Positions 52,164-60,170 of a stretch of 64,000 nucleotides of DNA are shown here, one piece after another. Location of the stretch: assembly GCF_002019705.1 (NCBI RefSeq), contig NZ_KV917377.1, positions 1,300,565-1,364,564 on the forward strand, written 5' to 3'. The position numbers and the translations under genes were made by a program. The notes under the pieces were generated by a model. It ran no database searches and was not told the DNA's origin. It saw only the letters and a program-made list of their open reading frames with translations. The stretch comes from Shouchella patagoniensis. Its GTDB lineage: Bacteria > Bacillota > Bacilli > Bacillales > Bacillaceae_D. How positions within the stretch are numbered: position 1 is the stretch's first letter; every line of letters begins with the position of its first letter.

Positions 52164-54230
52164 TTATAGATCCTGCACATATACGCTTGTTGAAAGCGGC
52201 TTAGCAGTAAGTTGATTTCCAATAGCTGAATACAATGGTACCAAAGAAGCATGAGTATCGTCAACGACATTCTTTAGATATCCGTCATAATTAAATGGAA
52301 GTCTCCAAAGACTCCGGGATGCATTATGAATAACGATGATGCGTTTCTTGACACTCCCAGTTTGAATATGGCGTTCATAGGCGATCGTTTGTTTTTCCTC
52401 TGCAAGCCAACAAAAGTATTCACAGTTATTCGATAAATAATATGCTTGTCGAATCTGTAATAATCCACTAATGTATGCCTCATAAGAAGATTCATTTCTC
52501 ATTCCCCATTTAAGTTGATTCACCCAATCTGGCGAGAGGTAGCTATCTCGTTCTCCCCATTTCGTCCTGTATTTTTCTTGTCCAGAATGCAGCATCGGCA
52601 CTCCTTGGGCAAGTAACAGAATTGAAGTAGCAAGCCTATGCCTTCGTTTAATAAGTCGATTGTTTTCTTCTGGATAGCTCGCTTGCAGTTTATCAAACAA
52701 CGTCTCGTTATCATGTGACTCAATGTACTGAATCAATTGACTAGATCGATTAGATTGATTATAAATCCCCTCTTGTAAACTCTTTATACCTTCGAACTCA
52801 TCGCATCCGAAGCCTTTATCTGTTAGAGAAAAAGAATTGCCTCTTATCGCATCACGGAATACGTCTTGGAAAAAACCAATTTTCGGAAGTTCTTCCTGTC
52901 GGAGCAAAGTCGCCCGTTCACTTTCTGGTAGTGGTGAAGAAAGTCGCCACCCTTCACCATATAATAAGATTGGACGTTCCAATTTATCTATATAAGCTTG
53001 AATTTCTTTCATTGTTTCTAAATCAAGGGAGCCCATCAAATCAAATCGGAGCCCATCAAACTGAAACTCATCAAGCCACCATTTAACGGAATCAATAATT
53101 AATTTTCTAGCCATTGGCTGTTCAGAAGCAAATTCATTTCCAACTCCTGTGCCATTACCAAGTTCACCATTTGGCCATCTTCGAAAAAAATAACCAGGCA
53201 CTAATTTCTCGACTGCGGCATCACCTTCATTGTAGAAATGGTTATAAACAACATCAAGAACGGTCCTAAGTCCTGCTTGTTTTATTGTTTGAACTGCTTT
53301 TTTGCATTCCACTATTCGAGCATATCCACAAAAAGGATTCGTAGAATAGCTTCCTTCTATTCCAAAGAAATGTGTTGTATCATAACCCCAATTGTATTGT
53401 TCTTCCCTTTTGGTTTCATCAAGCCTTGTAAAATCTTGAATTGGTAACCACTGCACGTGAGTTATCCCCAATTTTGCTAACTTTAAAAAGTACTTCTTCG
53501 ATTCAACTAGACCGATAAACGTTCCTTGATTGTTCACCTGACTGGTGAAATGACTTGTGAAATCCCGAATATGCATTTCATAGATGACAGGCGAAAGATC
53601 TTTTTTTACTTCTACTGTAGGAATGACTGTTTTTTCTAAAAGACCGATCATCGCTTTCTCACCGTTAATCGAAAGAAAACGGGCATTTGGATCAACAATG
53701 TGGTAATGGCAAACTGAACTATGCTCAACGTGATACGTATACCATTTACCCTCGTGGTTCCCAGGTAATGTTATTGTCCAAACCCCGGTTTCTTTTCTAC
53801 TTAAGGAAAACATCTCATACGAAGAATCATACCAATGATTAAATATATTAAGTGTTAGTTCAATTGCTGTAGGTGCCCACACAAAAAAACACGTCTGTAT
53901 TTCTGAATAATCAGCTCCTAAAAAACCATCATAACTATAACGATGCTTAAAATAAGCACTACGAGTTACATGGTTTAATTGCACTGGAAGTTTGATCTCT
54001 GCACACTCAATGGTACAGCGAGAACCAAATGGATAGACCTCTCTTAAATGAATTAGCCAGCCATTACCATAGTTTTCATAACACTTAATTGCAATTGATT
54101 TCTTACCAGTTTTAACTGTTATCCGATTTGCTTGAACAAAAGAATAAAAACATACATAAATCGTTTGCTGATCTATTAATTCTGCAAATGAAGAAGAAAG
54201 ATTGACAAGCACTTCGTTCGTCTGCTTCAA
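52164..54230 (-). CDS. amyX: Type I pullulanase
   Basis: A protein of about 688 residues of the GH13_14 type, debranching alpha-1,6 links in glycogen or pullulan. There is no signal peptide. Active-site regions are present: LDVVYNHFY (I), FDGLRFDLMG with the Asp nucleophile (II), ILLYGEGW with the acid Glu (III) and YIESHDNETLFDK (IV). The usual YNWGYDP signature reads YNWGYDT here. The annotated GTG at 54242 overlaps the ribosome site AAGGAG, so TTG 54228-54230 is my preferred start, though not certain. An N-terminal carbohydrate-binding-like domain precedes the barrel. It follows divergent purU. Confidence 0.9.
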   Translation of the reverse strand: MKQTNEVLVNLSSSFAELIDQQTIYVCFYSFVQANRITVKTGKKSIAIKCYENYGNGWLIHLREVYPFGSRCTIECAEIKLPVQLNHVTRSAYFKHRYSYDGFLGADYSEIQTCFFVWAPTAIELTLNIFNHWYDSSYEMFSLSRKETGVWTITLPGNHEGKWYTYHVEHSSVCHYHIVDPNARFLSINGEKAMIGLLEKTVIPTVEVKKDLSPVIYEMHIRDFTSHFTSQVNNQGTFIGLVESKKYFLKLAKLGITHVQWLPIQDFTRLDETKREEQYNWGYDTTHFFGIEGSYSTNPFCGYARIVECKKAVQTIKQAGLRTVLDVVYNHFYNEGDAAVEKLVPGYFFRRWPNGELGNGTGVGNEFASEQPMARKLIIDSVKWWLDEFQFDGLRFDLMGSLDLETMKEIQAYIDKLERPILLYGEGWRLSSPLPESERATLLRQEELPKIGFFQDVFRDAIRGNSFSLTDKGFGCDEFEGIKSLQEGIYNQSNRSSQLIQYIESHDNETLFDKLQASYPEENNRLIKRRHRLATSILLLAQGVPMLHSGQEKYRTKWGERDSYLSPDWVNQLKWGMRNESSYEAYISGLLQIRQAYYLSNNCEYFCWLAEEKQTIAYERHIQTGSVKKRIIVIHNASRSLWRLPFNYDGYLKNVVDDTHASLVPLYSAIGNQLTAKPLSTSVYVQDL

Positions 54231-54328
54231 TGTATGGGTCACTCCTTCATGAAAAGCTGTCTACAGTATAGACTATGACATAATAAATCATGAGGACACA
54301 GAAATGCACGAACGGAGGATTATTGAAA

Positions 54329-55198
54329 TTGAACGTTACAAACCATGAACAACGAGCACGCTTGCTCGTTTCTTGTCAAGACCGCCCAGGAGTTGTTGCT
54401 CATATTTCGACTTTATTATTTGAACATCATGCTAATATTGTCCAGTCGGATCAATACTCAACGGATCCAGAGGGCGGCATGTTCTTCATGAGGATCGAGT
54501 TTGATTGGAACGAAGAAAAATCTCCTTTTCAAACGATAGAGTCTGCATTCACTGAATTAGCAAAAACACACGAATTTACTTATAAACTGGAGAAGGCATC
54601 ACGAAAAAAACAGATGGCGATCTTTGTATCAAAAGAAAACCACTGCTTATCTGAATTGCTTTGGAAGTGGCGTGCTGGTGAACTAGTGGCCGATATTCCA
54701 TTAGTCATAAGCAATCACCCAGATAATCGAGAGGAGGTTGAGTCTTACGGCATACCTTTCCACCACATCGCTTCAACTAAAGCTAACCGCAAGGAAGCTG
54801 AACAAAAAGCGATTAAGTTACTTAAAGAGCACAATATTGAACTCATTGTGCTCGCTCGTTATATGCAAATTCTTTCGCCAGACTTTGTCTCTGAATTCCC
54901 ACAACAAATCATTAACATTCACCATTCCTTTTTACCAGCGTTTATCGGTGCAAACCCTTATGCAAAGGCTTTTGAAAGGGGTGTGAAATTAATTGGAGCT
55001 ACCGCCCATTACGTCACAGACGATTTGGATGAAGGTCCAATTATTGAACAGGATGTTTTACGAGTAAATCATCGCCACACTGTCACCGATTTACGAGTTG
55101 CAGGAAGAAATATTGAACGTATCGCACTTGCCCGGGCAGTTGGTTGGCACCTAAATGATCAACTTCTCGTCCATACAAACAAGACAATTGCGTTTTAA
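54329..55198 (+). CDS. purU: Formyltetrahydrofolate deformylase
   Basis: A 289-residue enzyme releasing formate from 10-formyl-THF. The N-terminal ACT domain (LLVSCQDRPGVVAHISTLLF) covers about 9-80. The formyltransferase-fold catalytic domain is visible with QIINIHHSFLPAFIGANPYAKAF near residues 195-215 and GATAHYVTDDLDEGPIIEQD near 223-242, giving the Asn-His-Asp triad. The start is ambiguous: two TTG codons follow GGAGG, at 54323 and 54329; I take the second (10 nt spacing). In B. subtilis this gene (ykkE) lies elsewhere, so this placement is not the B. subtilis order. Confidence 0.88.
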   Translation: MNVTNHEQRARLLVSCQDRPGVVAHISTLLFEHHANIVQSDQYSTDPEGGMFFMRIEFDWNEEKSPFQTIESAFTELAKTHEFTYKLEKASRKKQMAIFVSKENHCLSELLWKWRAGELVADIPLVISNHPDNREEVESYGIPFHHIASTKANRKEAEQKAIKLLKEHNIELIVLARYMQILSPDFVSEFPQQIINIHHSFLPAFIGANPYAKAFERGVKLIGATAHYVTDDLDEGPIIEQDVLRVNHRHTVTDLRVAGRNIERIALARAVGWHLNDQLLVHTNKTIAF

Positions 55199-55230
55199 TA
55201 TTTGAGTGAATCTACAATACTTTACTTCTT

Positions 55231-55268
55231 AAACTCCCTCTGACAGAAAAACTTCGGAGGGGGTTTTA
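55231..55268 (+). terminator. Terminator after purU
   Basis: The stem AACTCCCTC / GAGGGGGTT (55232-55240 / 55257-55265) includes one G-U pair. It is followed by TTTATTC. Confidence 0.75.
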
Positions 55269-55306
55269 TTCAGTTTTCGCGTAAGCAGATCTGTCCAAGC
55301 TTTTAT

Positions 55307-56020
55307 TTAATGTTCATACATCATTTTTTTGGTCATACCACCATCAATAATGATGGTTTCTCCATTAATAAAATCATTTTTACTATCAGTTAGAAATAAA
55401 CAAGCTCGTGCAATATCGTCTGGTTTTCCAACCCGTTTAGACGGATGCTGCTTGTGATCGACTTCCCTCAATTCGCTGTCAGCCGTATGAATCCAACCAG
55501 GAGCAATTGCATTCACTGTAATATTCAATTCTTCAAGAGATAGCGCCATCGCATGTGTTAATGCTTTAATCCCCCCTTTTGTAGCCGCATACGCTTCAGA
55601 ACCTGGTTCTGACATATCTGCTCGAGTCGAAGAAATGTTTACAATGCTACAAGCAATCTTTGTTTCTTGCATTTGTTTTACCGCTTCTTTTGACACCAGA
55701 AAAACGCTAGTCAAATTGGTCTGCAATACATCATTCCAATCATCTAGACTCAACTCTAAAAAAGGTTTGAATGCGGACACCCCTGCATTGTTTATAAGAA
55801 TATGAACAGGACCAAAGTGTGCTTTAATCCAGTCAAACGCTTCTTTTATATCCTTTTCTCTCCTTACATCTGTTTTGATATAATGAATGTCTCCATCACT
55901 ATTCTCTTCACAGTTAATATCTAAAACAAACACTTTAGCCCCAGCTCTTAAAAAAGCATTCACCACTCCTTTACCAATACCATTTGCTCCACCAGTCACG
56001 ACAACTCGTTTATTTTCCAT
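55307..56020 (-). CDS. Short-chain dehydrogenase
   Basis: A 237-residue SDR. The cofactor motif VVTGGANGIGKGVV lies at residues 7-20, NNAGVSAF near 79, and the catalytic YAATKGG with preceding Ser in NISSTRADMS near 128-148. DIN after the second strand suggests NAD(H) preference. The substrate is unknown. The start ATG 56018-56020 follows AAAGGAG 8 nt upstream; a longer frame of 21 residues runs into the upstream terminator region. It is not in the usual B. subtilis order here. Confidence 0.85.
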   Translation of the reverse strand: MENKRVVVTGGANGIGKGVVNAFLRAGAKVFVLDINCEENSDGDIHYIKTDVRREKDIKEAFDWIKAHFGPVHILINNAGVSAFKPFLELSLDDWNDVLQTNLTSVFLVSKEAVKQMQETKIACSIVNISSTRADMSEPGSEAYAATKGGIKALTHAMALSLEELNITVNAIAPGWIHTADSELREVDHKQHPSKRVGKPDDIARACLFLTDSKNDFINGETIIIDGGMTKKMMYEH

Positions 56021-56073
56021 CTTAATAGCTCCTTTTTCTAAACAATAATTCCCCTTGATTGAATGGCCAAAAC

Positions 56074-56104
56074 AAAAAAGCATGTAGCCTTACATGCTTT
56101 TTGT
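56074..56104 (-). terminator. Terminator upstream of the SDR gene
   Basis: Stem AAGCATGTA / TACATGCTT (56078-56086 / 56091-56099) with loop GCCT, followed on the minus strand by TTTTTTG. It probably ends the HicB-like transcript. Confidence 0.75.
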
Positions 56105-56255
56105 TGACGGTATAATCGGCCCAGACTAAAAAACACGATTGTTAGACGTGGGACGCAGATGAGGGCCATACAAATAGAACAGTAGGTTCATAAACATATG
56201 ACCACAATTCTAGCGACAGCGGTAGGCAATCGTTTGATTTTAGTTGGATAAATCC

Positions 56256-56564
56256 TTACCCTTGATCAAGAGCTATTAGCTCTTGGTTTATATAAGAAAA
56301 TTCCTCGTGTGACATTGGCTCTTCAAGTACAATCAATTGAGCTGACACGTACGGTTCAGGCAATCCATAGACACCATTTCGCTGAATATAAAGCTTCATG
56401 CTATCTTCCATATTTCGCTTTGCTTCACTAAATGTATCACCAAATCCCACACACTCTTCCAAACTCAACAACTCAACCATGTATTCATGAGTGCCTATCC
56501 AATTAAACACTTTCCGTACCCGCCAATTGTAATCGTTTATCGATGGTAAGCTGCTCTGATGCAT
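56256..56564 (-). CDS. HicB-like protein without HicA
   Basis: A 102-residue protein whose middle matches the HicB RNase-H-like fold: YMVELLSLEECVGFGDTFSEAKRNMEDSMKLYI (in part, residues about 28-60). Normally this antitoxin is paired with the small toxin HicA, but no HicA-like ORF is present on either side. It has no obvious C-terminal DNA-binding domain. It could be an orphan regulator or a housekeeping relative. The start ATG 56562-56564 has AAGGAGG 6 nt upstream; a longer frame of 15 residues has none. Confidence 0.65.
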   Translation of the reverse strand: MHQSSLPSINDYNWRVRKVFNWIGTHEYMVELLSLEECVGFGDTFSEAKRNMEDSMKLYIQRNGVYGLPEPYVSAQLIVLEEPMSHEEFSYINQELIALDQG

Positions 56565-56603
56565 CCAATTCCTCCTTTTTACTGAACAGCTGTAGACAGA
56601 AGA

Positions 56604-56638
56604 AAGCAATCTTTTCGTTTCGCTTGAAAAGATTGCTT
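56604..56638 (-). terminator. Terminator after lrgB
   Basis: Perfect 13-bp stem AAGCAATCTTTTC / GAAAAGATTGCTT (56604-56616 / 56626-56638). The minus-strand tail TCTTCTGTC is only moderately T-rich. Confidence 0.6.
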
Positions 56639-56702
56639 ATATTTACACGTTTTTAAAACACGACTTTTTTATTATAGCTCTTAACAAACCGTCTTTCAAT
56701 GT

Positions 56703-57395
56703 TTAAAATACAATCATCGCAAAAAGCGGCGCCACTAGTGAAACGATTACTGCACAAACCGTCATTGCCACAGAAGATATCGCTCCCTCGAGTTCTGAAT
56801 TATCGAGTGCCCTTGCTGTACCTATAGCGTGAGAACCAATTCCATAACCTAAGCCTCTACCAATTACATGGTCAATTTTTGTCCATTTAAACAAGGATGA
56901 GGCTAACACAGCCCCTGTTAACCCCGCAACTGTCACTAAAATTGCAGCTAAAGTTTGGTTCGCTTCTAAGATTGCAGCAATATCCATTGCAACTGGTGCA
57001 GTAACAGATTTCGTTAACAAAGGAGCTAAAAATTCATCGTTAAGTCCAAATAACACACCAAGTCCCCATCCACTAACAACTCCAGCAACCGCCCCGATTA
57101 ACAGGCTAATACTTAGCGGACGAAGATATACCTTAATTAAAGGCAATTGCCTATAAAGCGGATACGCTAGTGCAACTACTGCTGGCCCAAGTAATCCTGA
57201 CAGCACATTAGTAAGGTCAACATAGTGCTCATAAGAGTAGTCCATAAACAATAAAACTATAACAGTTAAGACCGTGGTAACAATAAGGGGTAACAGTAAG
57301 ACGGAAGGTTTTAAGCGGTAAAGCTTACGAGCGAGTAGAAATACAACGATTGTGGCGCTATTAACGATCAGACCGAGAAATAAAGTTGTTGTCAT
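56703..57395 (-). CDS. lrgB: LrgB/CidB family membrane protein
   Basis: A 230-residue integral membrane protein with about six segments. The central KSVTAPVAMDIA motif near residues 128-139 and YGIGSHAIGTARAL near 185-198 are signatures of LrgB/CidB, the partners in pyruvate transport or holin-like control of murein hydrolases. The start ATG 57393-57395 lies within the 3' end of lrgA, overlapping it by 35 bp, with AAGGAG upstream. The pair may be a pyruvate transporter, as for B. subtilis PftAB (YsbAB). Confidence 0.88.
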   Translation of the reverse strand: MTTTLFLGLIVNSATIVVFLLARKLYRLKPSVLLLPLIVTTVLTVIVLLFMDYSYEHYVDLTNVLSGLLGPAVVALAYPLYRQLPLIKVYLRPLSISLLIGAVAGVVSGWGLGVLFGLNDEFLAPLLTKSVTAPVAMDIAAILEANQTLAAILVTVAGLTGAVLASSLFKWTKIDHVIGRGLGYGIGSHAIGTARALDNSELEGAISSVAMTVCAVIVSLVAPLFAMIVF

Positions 57396-57768
57396 CTCGT
57401 TTAACCGCTCCTTCCTTTTGCTTTGCTAAATACTGCCCAATGTGTCCACTTACAACAATTAACACACACGTGCTTGTAAACGTGACAAGGATTAACAAGA
57501 GCCCTTGAAGCGTAAATAAGGATGGTTCATTCATTATACCCGCTGTAATTGGCACAAAAAATACAGGTAAAAAAGCAAGAAGAACATTCGCTCCTTCTTG
57601 AAGCCATGCTTCGGGTAAGATCTTTAACCAAAGTAGCATAAATAAAAGGATCATCCCAATTAAACTTCCAGAAATAGGTATATTTAACCAAAATGTCAAT
57701 CCTGTACCAAGAAGGTGAAACAAATAAAGACCCGCTACTTGCGTAAGAATTCGTAGAAAACGAGTCAT
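57361..57768 (-). CDS. lrgA: LrgA/CidA family membrane protein
   Basis: A 135-residue membrane protein with four hydrophobic segments. The LrgA signature is visible in NIPISGSLIGMILLFMLLWLKI, in part (residues about 29-50), and LLAFLPVFFVPITAGIM near 63-79. The C-terminal tail is charged. The start ATG 57766-57768 overlaps the thpR stop by 4 bp (ATGA), so it is coupled to thpR; its own site GGAGG lies in thpR. It forms a typical lrgA-lrgB pair, but its coupling to an RNA phosphodiesterase is unusual. Confidence 0.88.
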   Translation of the reverse strand: MTRFLRILTQVAGLYLFHLLGTGLTFWLNIPISGSLIGMILLFMLLWLKILPEAWLQEGANVLLAFLPVFFVPITAGIMNEPSLFTLQGLLLILVTFTSTCVLIVVSGHIGQYLAKQKEGAVKRDDNNFISRSDR

Positions 57769-58331
57769 GAATGCGTCCTCCTTTGTTGAAAAGGGAACAC
57801 CGCAATGCGTTCGTATTTTGGATTCCTGTTCATATGTGTCCGAAACAAACTTAGCTCTGTAAATTCTTCTTCAATTAAAAATGACGGTGCAATAGAACCA
57901 TCATAGACTGCTTCTTGTATCCATTTACGCGCAACTGTCACATGGGGAACAAATGGTTTGTGATTAATCGAGAACCTATTTTCTTCTAAAAAAAGATTCA
58001 TTTTGCTATAAGACTCACTCATTTGTTCGTTCATATGAGTAGGACCAACCCATAAAATGCGTGGATGTGATTCACGTCCAAATACACCTAAATGATTAAA
58101 CTGAATAAAAAACGGGGTAAACTGAGAGATACAATTACGTATTGGTTCTATCATTTTTTTAATGGTTTTATCCGTTAAATACCCAAAGAAGTGATAAGTC
58201 AAATGATAGTCATCTTTATGAACCCACCGGTTAAACGTATCGTTATGAAAAGTTGTTGACACATATGAATAAAGCTCCTCTCTAAATCGAGACGATGGGT
58301 ACAATGCTAAAAAATAATGCGGTCTTTCCAT
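57765..58331 (-). CDS. thpR: RNA 2',3'-cyclic phosphodiesterase ThpR
   Basis: A 188-residue LigT/2H phosphoesterase (B. subtilis YtlP). The two catalytic HxTx motifs are YHLTYHFFGYL near residue 42-52 and VPHVTVARKW near 130-139. It opens 2',3'-cyclic phosphate ends of RNA. The start ATG 58329-58331 follows GGAGGAT. It is the first gene of a three-gene unit thpR-lrgA-lrgB joined by overlaps. Confidence 0.92.
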   Translation of the reverse strand: MERPHYFLALYPSSRFREELYSYVSTTFHNDTFNRWVHKDDYHLTYHFFGYLTDKTIKKMIEPIRNCISQFTPFFIQFNHLGVFGRESHPRILWVGPTHMNEQMSESYSKMNLFLEENRFSINHKPFVPHVTVARKWIQEAVYDGSIAPSFLIEEEFTELSLFRTHMNRNPKYERIAVFPFQQRRTHS

Positions 58332-58439
58332 GACTATCCTCCAAAATTGCCTATCCTAAAGCCAGTCTAGTTCTTATCGGCATGTTTTATACTCATTTAT
58401 GTTAAACTAAAAAAATGGATCTTTAAAGAGGTGATTGAG

Positions 58440-59369
58440 ATGAAAGTTGTTAACAACATCGCGGAATTAATTGGTAATACGCCTTTAATCCGCTTAAATA
58501 AGCTTGCTGATCCAAATGGTGCAGCAGTTTATTTGAAATTGGAAATGTTTAACCCAAGTGGCAGCGTAAAAGATCGTGCAGCCTTATCTATGATTGAACA
58601 AGCTGAAAAAGACGGTCTCTTAAAAGAGAATTCAACCATCATTGAGCCAACCAGTGGAAATACAGGCATTGGTCTTGCGATGAATGCCGCCGCGCGTGGT
58701 TATAGAGCTATTCTTGTTATGCCTGATACAATGAGCCAAGAACGAATCAATTTATTAAAAGCATATGGAGCAGAGGTTGTTTTAACAGAAGGCGACAAAA
58801 AAATGCCTGGAGCAATCGATCGTGCTAAGCAACTTGCAAATGAAATTCCAAACTCGTACATGCCGATGCAATTTGAAAATGAAGCAAATCCAGAAGCTCA
58901 TCGTCATACAACAGCGCTTGAAATTAAAAAAAGCTTAGACTCTATTGGCGCATCATTGTCCGCATTTGTTGCAGCATCAGGAACCGGTGGAACGATTACT
59001 GGTACTGGCGAAACATTAAAAGAACTTTATCCAGATGTGACTATCCATGTTGTTGAACCTGCTGGATCTCCTGTTTTATCAGGAGGGAAACCAGGTCCCC
59101 ATAAATTAGTTGGAACAAGCCCTGGTTTTATCCCACCGATTTTGAATGAAAACATTTACAATGACATCAAACGGATCGACGATGAGAATGCATACAAAAC
59201 AACTAGAGACTTAGCTAGGTTGGAAGGCATTCTTGTTGGGCCATCATCTGGAGCGGCTTGTTTTGCCGCATTGGAATTGGCAAAAACGTTAAGTAATAAT
59301 GACCATGTTGTAGCTATTGCTTGTGACACTGGGGAACGTTACTTATCAACCGACTTATTTCTCTTTTAA
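58440..59369 (+). CDS. Cysteine synthase family enzyme (YtkP-like)
   Basis: A 309-residue PLP-dependent O-acetylserine (thiol) lyase family protein. The PLP Lys lies in NPSGSVKDRAAL near residue 43, the phosphate loop in EPTSGNTGIGLA near 69-80, and the Ser/Asn pocket in ASGTGGTITGTG near 177-188. It resembles CysK and the paralogue YtkP; I cannot separate a true cysteine synthase from cystathionine beta-synthase-type use. The start ATG 58440 has AGAGGTG upstream; the in-frame GTG 9 nt earlier lies in that site. Confidence 0.88.
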   Translation: MKVVNNIAELIGNTPLIRLNKLADPNGAAVYLKLEMFNPSGSVKDRAALSMIEQAEKDGLLKENSTIIEPTSGNTGIGLAMNAAARGYRAILVMPDTMSQERINLLKAYGAEVVLTEGDKKMPGAIDRAKQLANEIPNSYMPMQFENEANPEAHRHTTALEIKKSLDSIGASLSAFVAASGTGGTITGTGETLKELYPDVTIHVVEPAGSPVLSGGKPGPHKLVGTSPGFIPPILNENIYNDIKRIDDENAYKTTRDLARLEGILVGPSSGAACFAALELAKTLSNNDHVVAIACDTGERYLSTDLFLF

Positions 59370-59381
59370 TTAACACCACTT

Positions 59382-59434
59382 AACTGCACACGGAATTGTT
59401 AGCTAATAGCTAACAATTTCAAATGCAGTTTTTT
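59382..59434 (+). terminator. Terminator after the cysteine synthase gene
   Basis: Outer stem AACTGCA / TGCAGTT (59382-59388 / 59424-59430) and inner stem AATTGTTAGCT / AGCTAACAATT, followed by TTTTATT. Confidence 0.85.
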
Positions 59435-59894
59435 ATTACTCGTGTTACTTTAATCAAGCTACTTTTAATGCTATTGAACGCAGGAACGACTAAAAAGTCA
59501 ATGTGATTTTTTATAAAGCAGGAACAAACAATTAAAAAGACCTGTTTAGGAAATCCGACTGTTTACTCAAAGGTTGTTTAGGAACGCAACCGCTTCCCAT
59601 CTATTTTCACTTTCCTTTTCAACATTGTTCGGTTTTTGCCTTTCATTCATATGGAATGCAGGAAAATAACCCAACATTTTACATGGTTTCTTCTTTGCTC
59701 TTTTATTCTTTATAGTGTACACTATAAGTGTCTCATAAAAGCAGATTTATCTGCAAATGAGCAGATGCACGAAAACATAGGACCATCGCCTCACCTAACC
59801 AAATATGCACATGGTCTTTTACTGTTCTTCTATAAATGATAATGCATAGGATAGGTATAGGTATTAGAGACGAAGATGAAGAAGGAGTGGTTTT
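59435..59894. other. 460-bp non-coding gap
   Basis: No convincing ORF: one 67-codon frame (59636-59839) lacks a ribosome site and normal composition. The gap has repeated short strings (GCAGGAAC at about 59480 and 59518, and TGTTTAGGAA twice near 59543 and 59575) and two palindromes listed separately. It ends with the ytzE ribosome site. No RNA family was recognised. Confidence 0.5.
59710..59727. repeat. 18-bp perfect palindrome, candidate operator
   Basis: TTATAGTGTACACTATAA is a perfect 18-bp dyad at 59710-59727. A second inverted repeat GCAGAT-TT-ATCTGC lies 13 bp downstream (59741-59754). The AGTGTACACT core resembles sites used by GntR-family repressors. It is 168 bp upstream of ytzE. 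Function is inferred from symmetry alone. Confidence 0.5.
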
Positions 59895-60113
59895 TTGCAA
59901 ACTTCAACTGATCGTATGCTGACTCGAATTAAGTCCATCTACTTGTACATCAAACAGAAGGGAACTGTCACGACGAATGAATTAGTTGAAGAGTTCGGCA
60001 TCACTCAGCGCACCGTGCAGAGGGATTTAAATGTACTTGAGTATAACAACCTTGTGACAAGTTCTGCTCGTGGCAAATGGAAAGCAACAAGCAAAAAAAC
60101 GAAAGTATCTTAA
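59895..60113 (+). CDS. ytzE: DeoR-type HTH protein YtzE
   Basis: A 72-residue stand-alone DeoR-type helix-turn-helix: RIKSIYLYIKQKGTVTTNELVEEFGITQRTVQRDLNVLEY (in part, about residues 11-50), without the sugar-binding effector domain. The basic C-terminus (RGKWKATSKKTKVS) fits DNA binding. The start is TTG 59895-59897 with AAGGAG 7 nt upstream. It is as short as B. subtilis YtzE, so it is not truncated. Target genes unknown. Confidence 0.88.
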   Translation: MQTSTDRMLTRIKSIYLYIKQKGTVTTNELVEEFGITQRTVQRDLNVLEYNNLVTSSARGKWKATSKKTKVS

Positions 60114-60117
60114 TAAG

Positions 60118-60167
60118 AAAAGGGAAGGCCACTTGGAACATGTCTCCATGCCCGGCCTTTCCTTTTT
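60118..60167. terminator. Bidirectional terminator between ytzE and the RsuA-type gene
   Basis: AAAAGGGAAGGCC / GGCCTTTCCTTTT (60118-60130 / 60154-60166) with a long loop. A run and T run on either side. Confidence 0.75.
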
Positions 60168-60170
60168 GTT

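Noticed and set aside
56105-56255. TATAAT-like sequence at 56112-56117 as a promoter
   Set aside because: No -35 at suitable distance, and it would read into a convergent gene with no ORF.
58332-58439. S-box or T-box leader for the cysteine synthase gene
   Set aside because: The region is only about 100 nt with no T-box or SAM-riboswitch consensus.
59636-59839. 67-codon plus-strand ORF in the gap before ytzE
   Set aside because: No ribosome site, odd composition, and it runs across the palindromes; probably chance.
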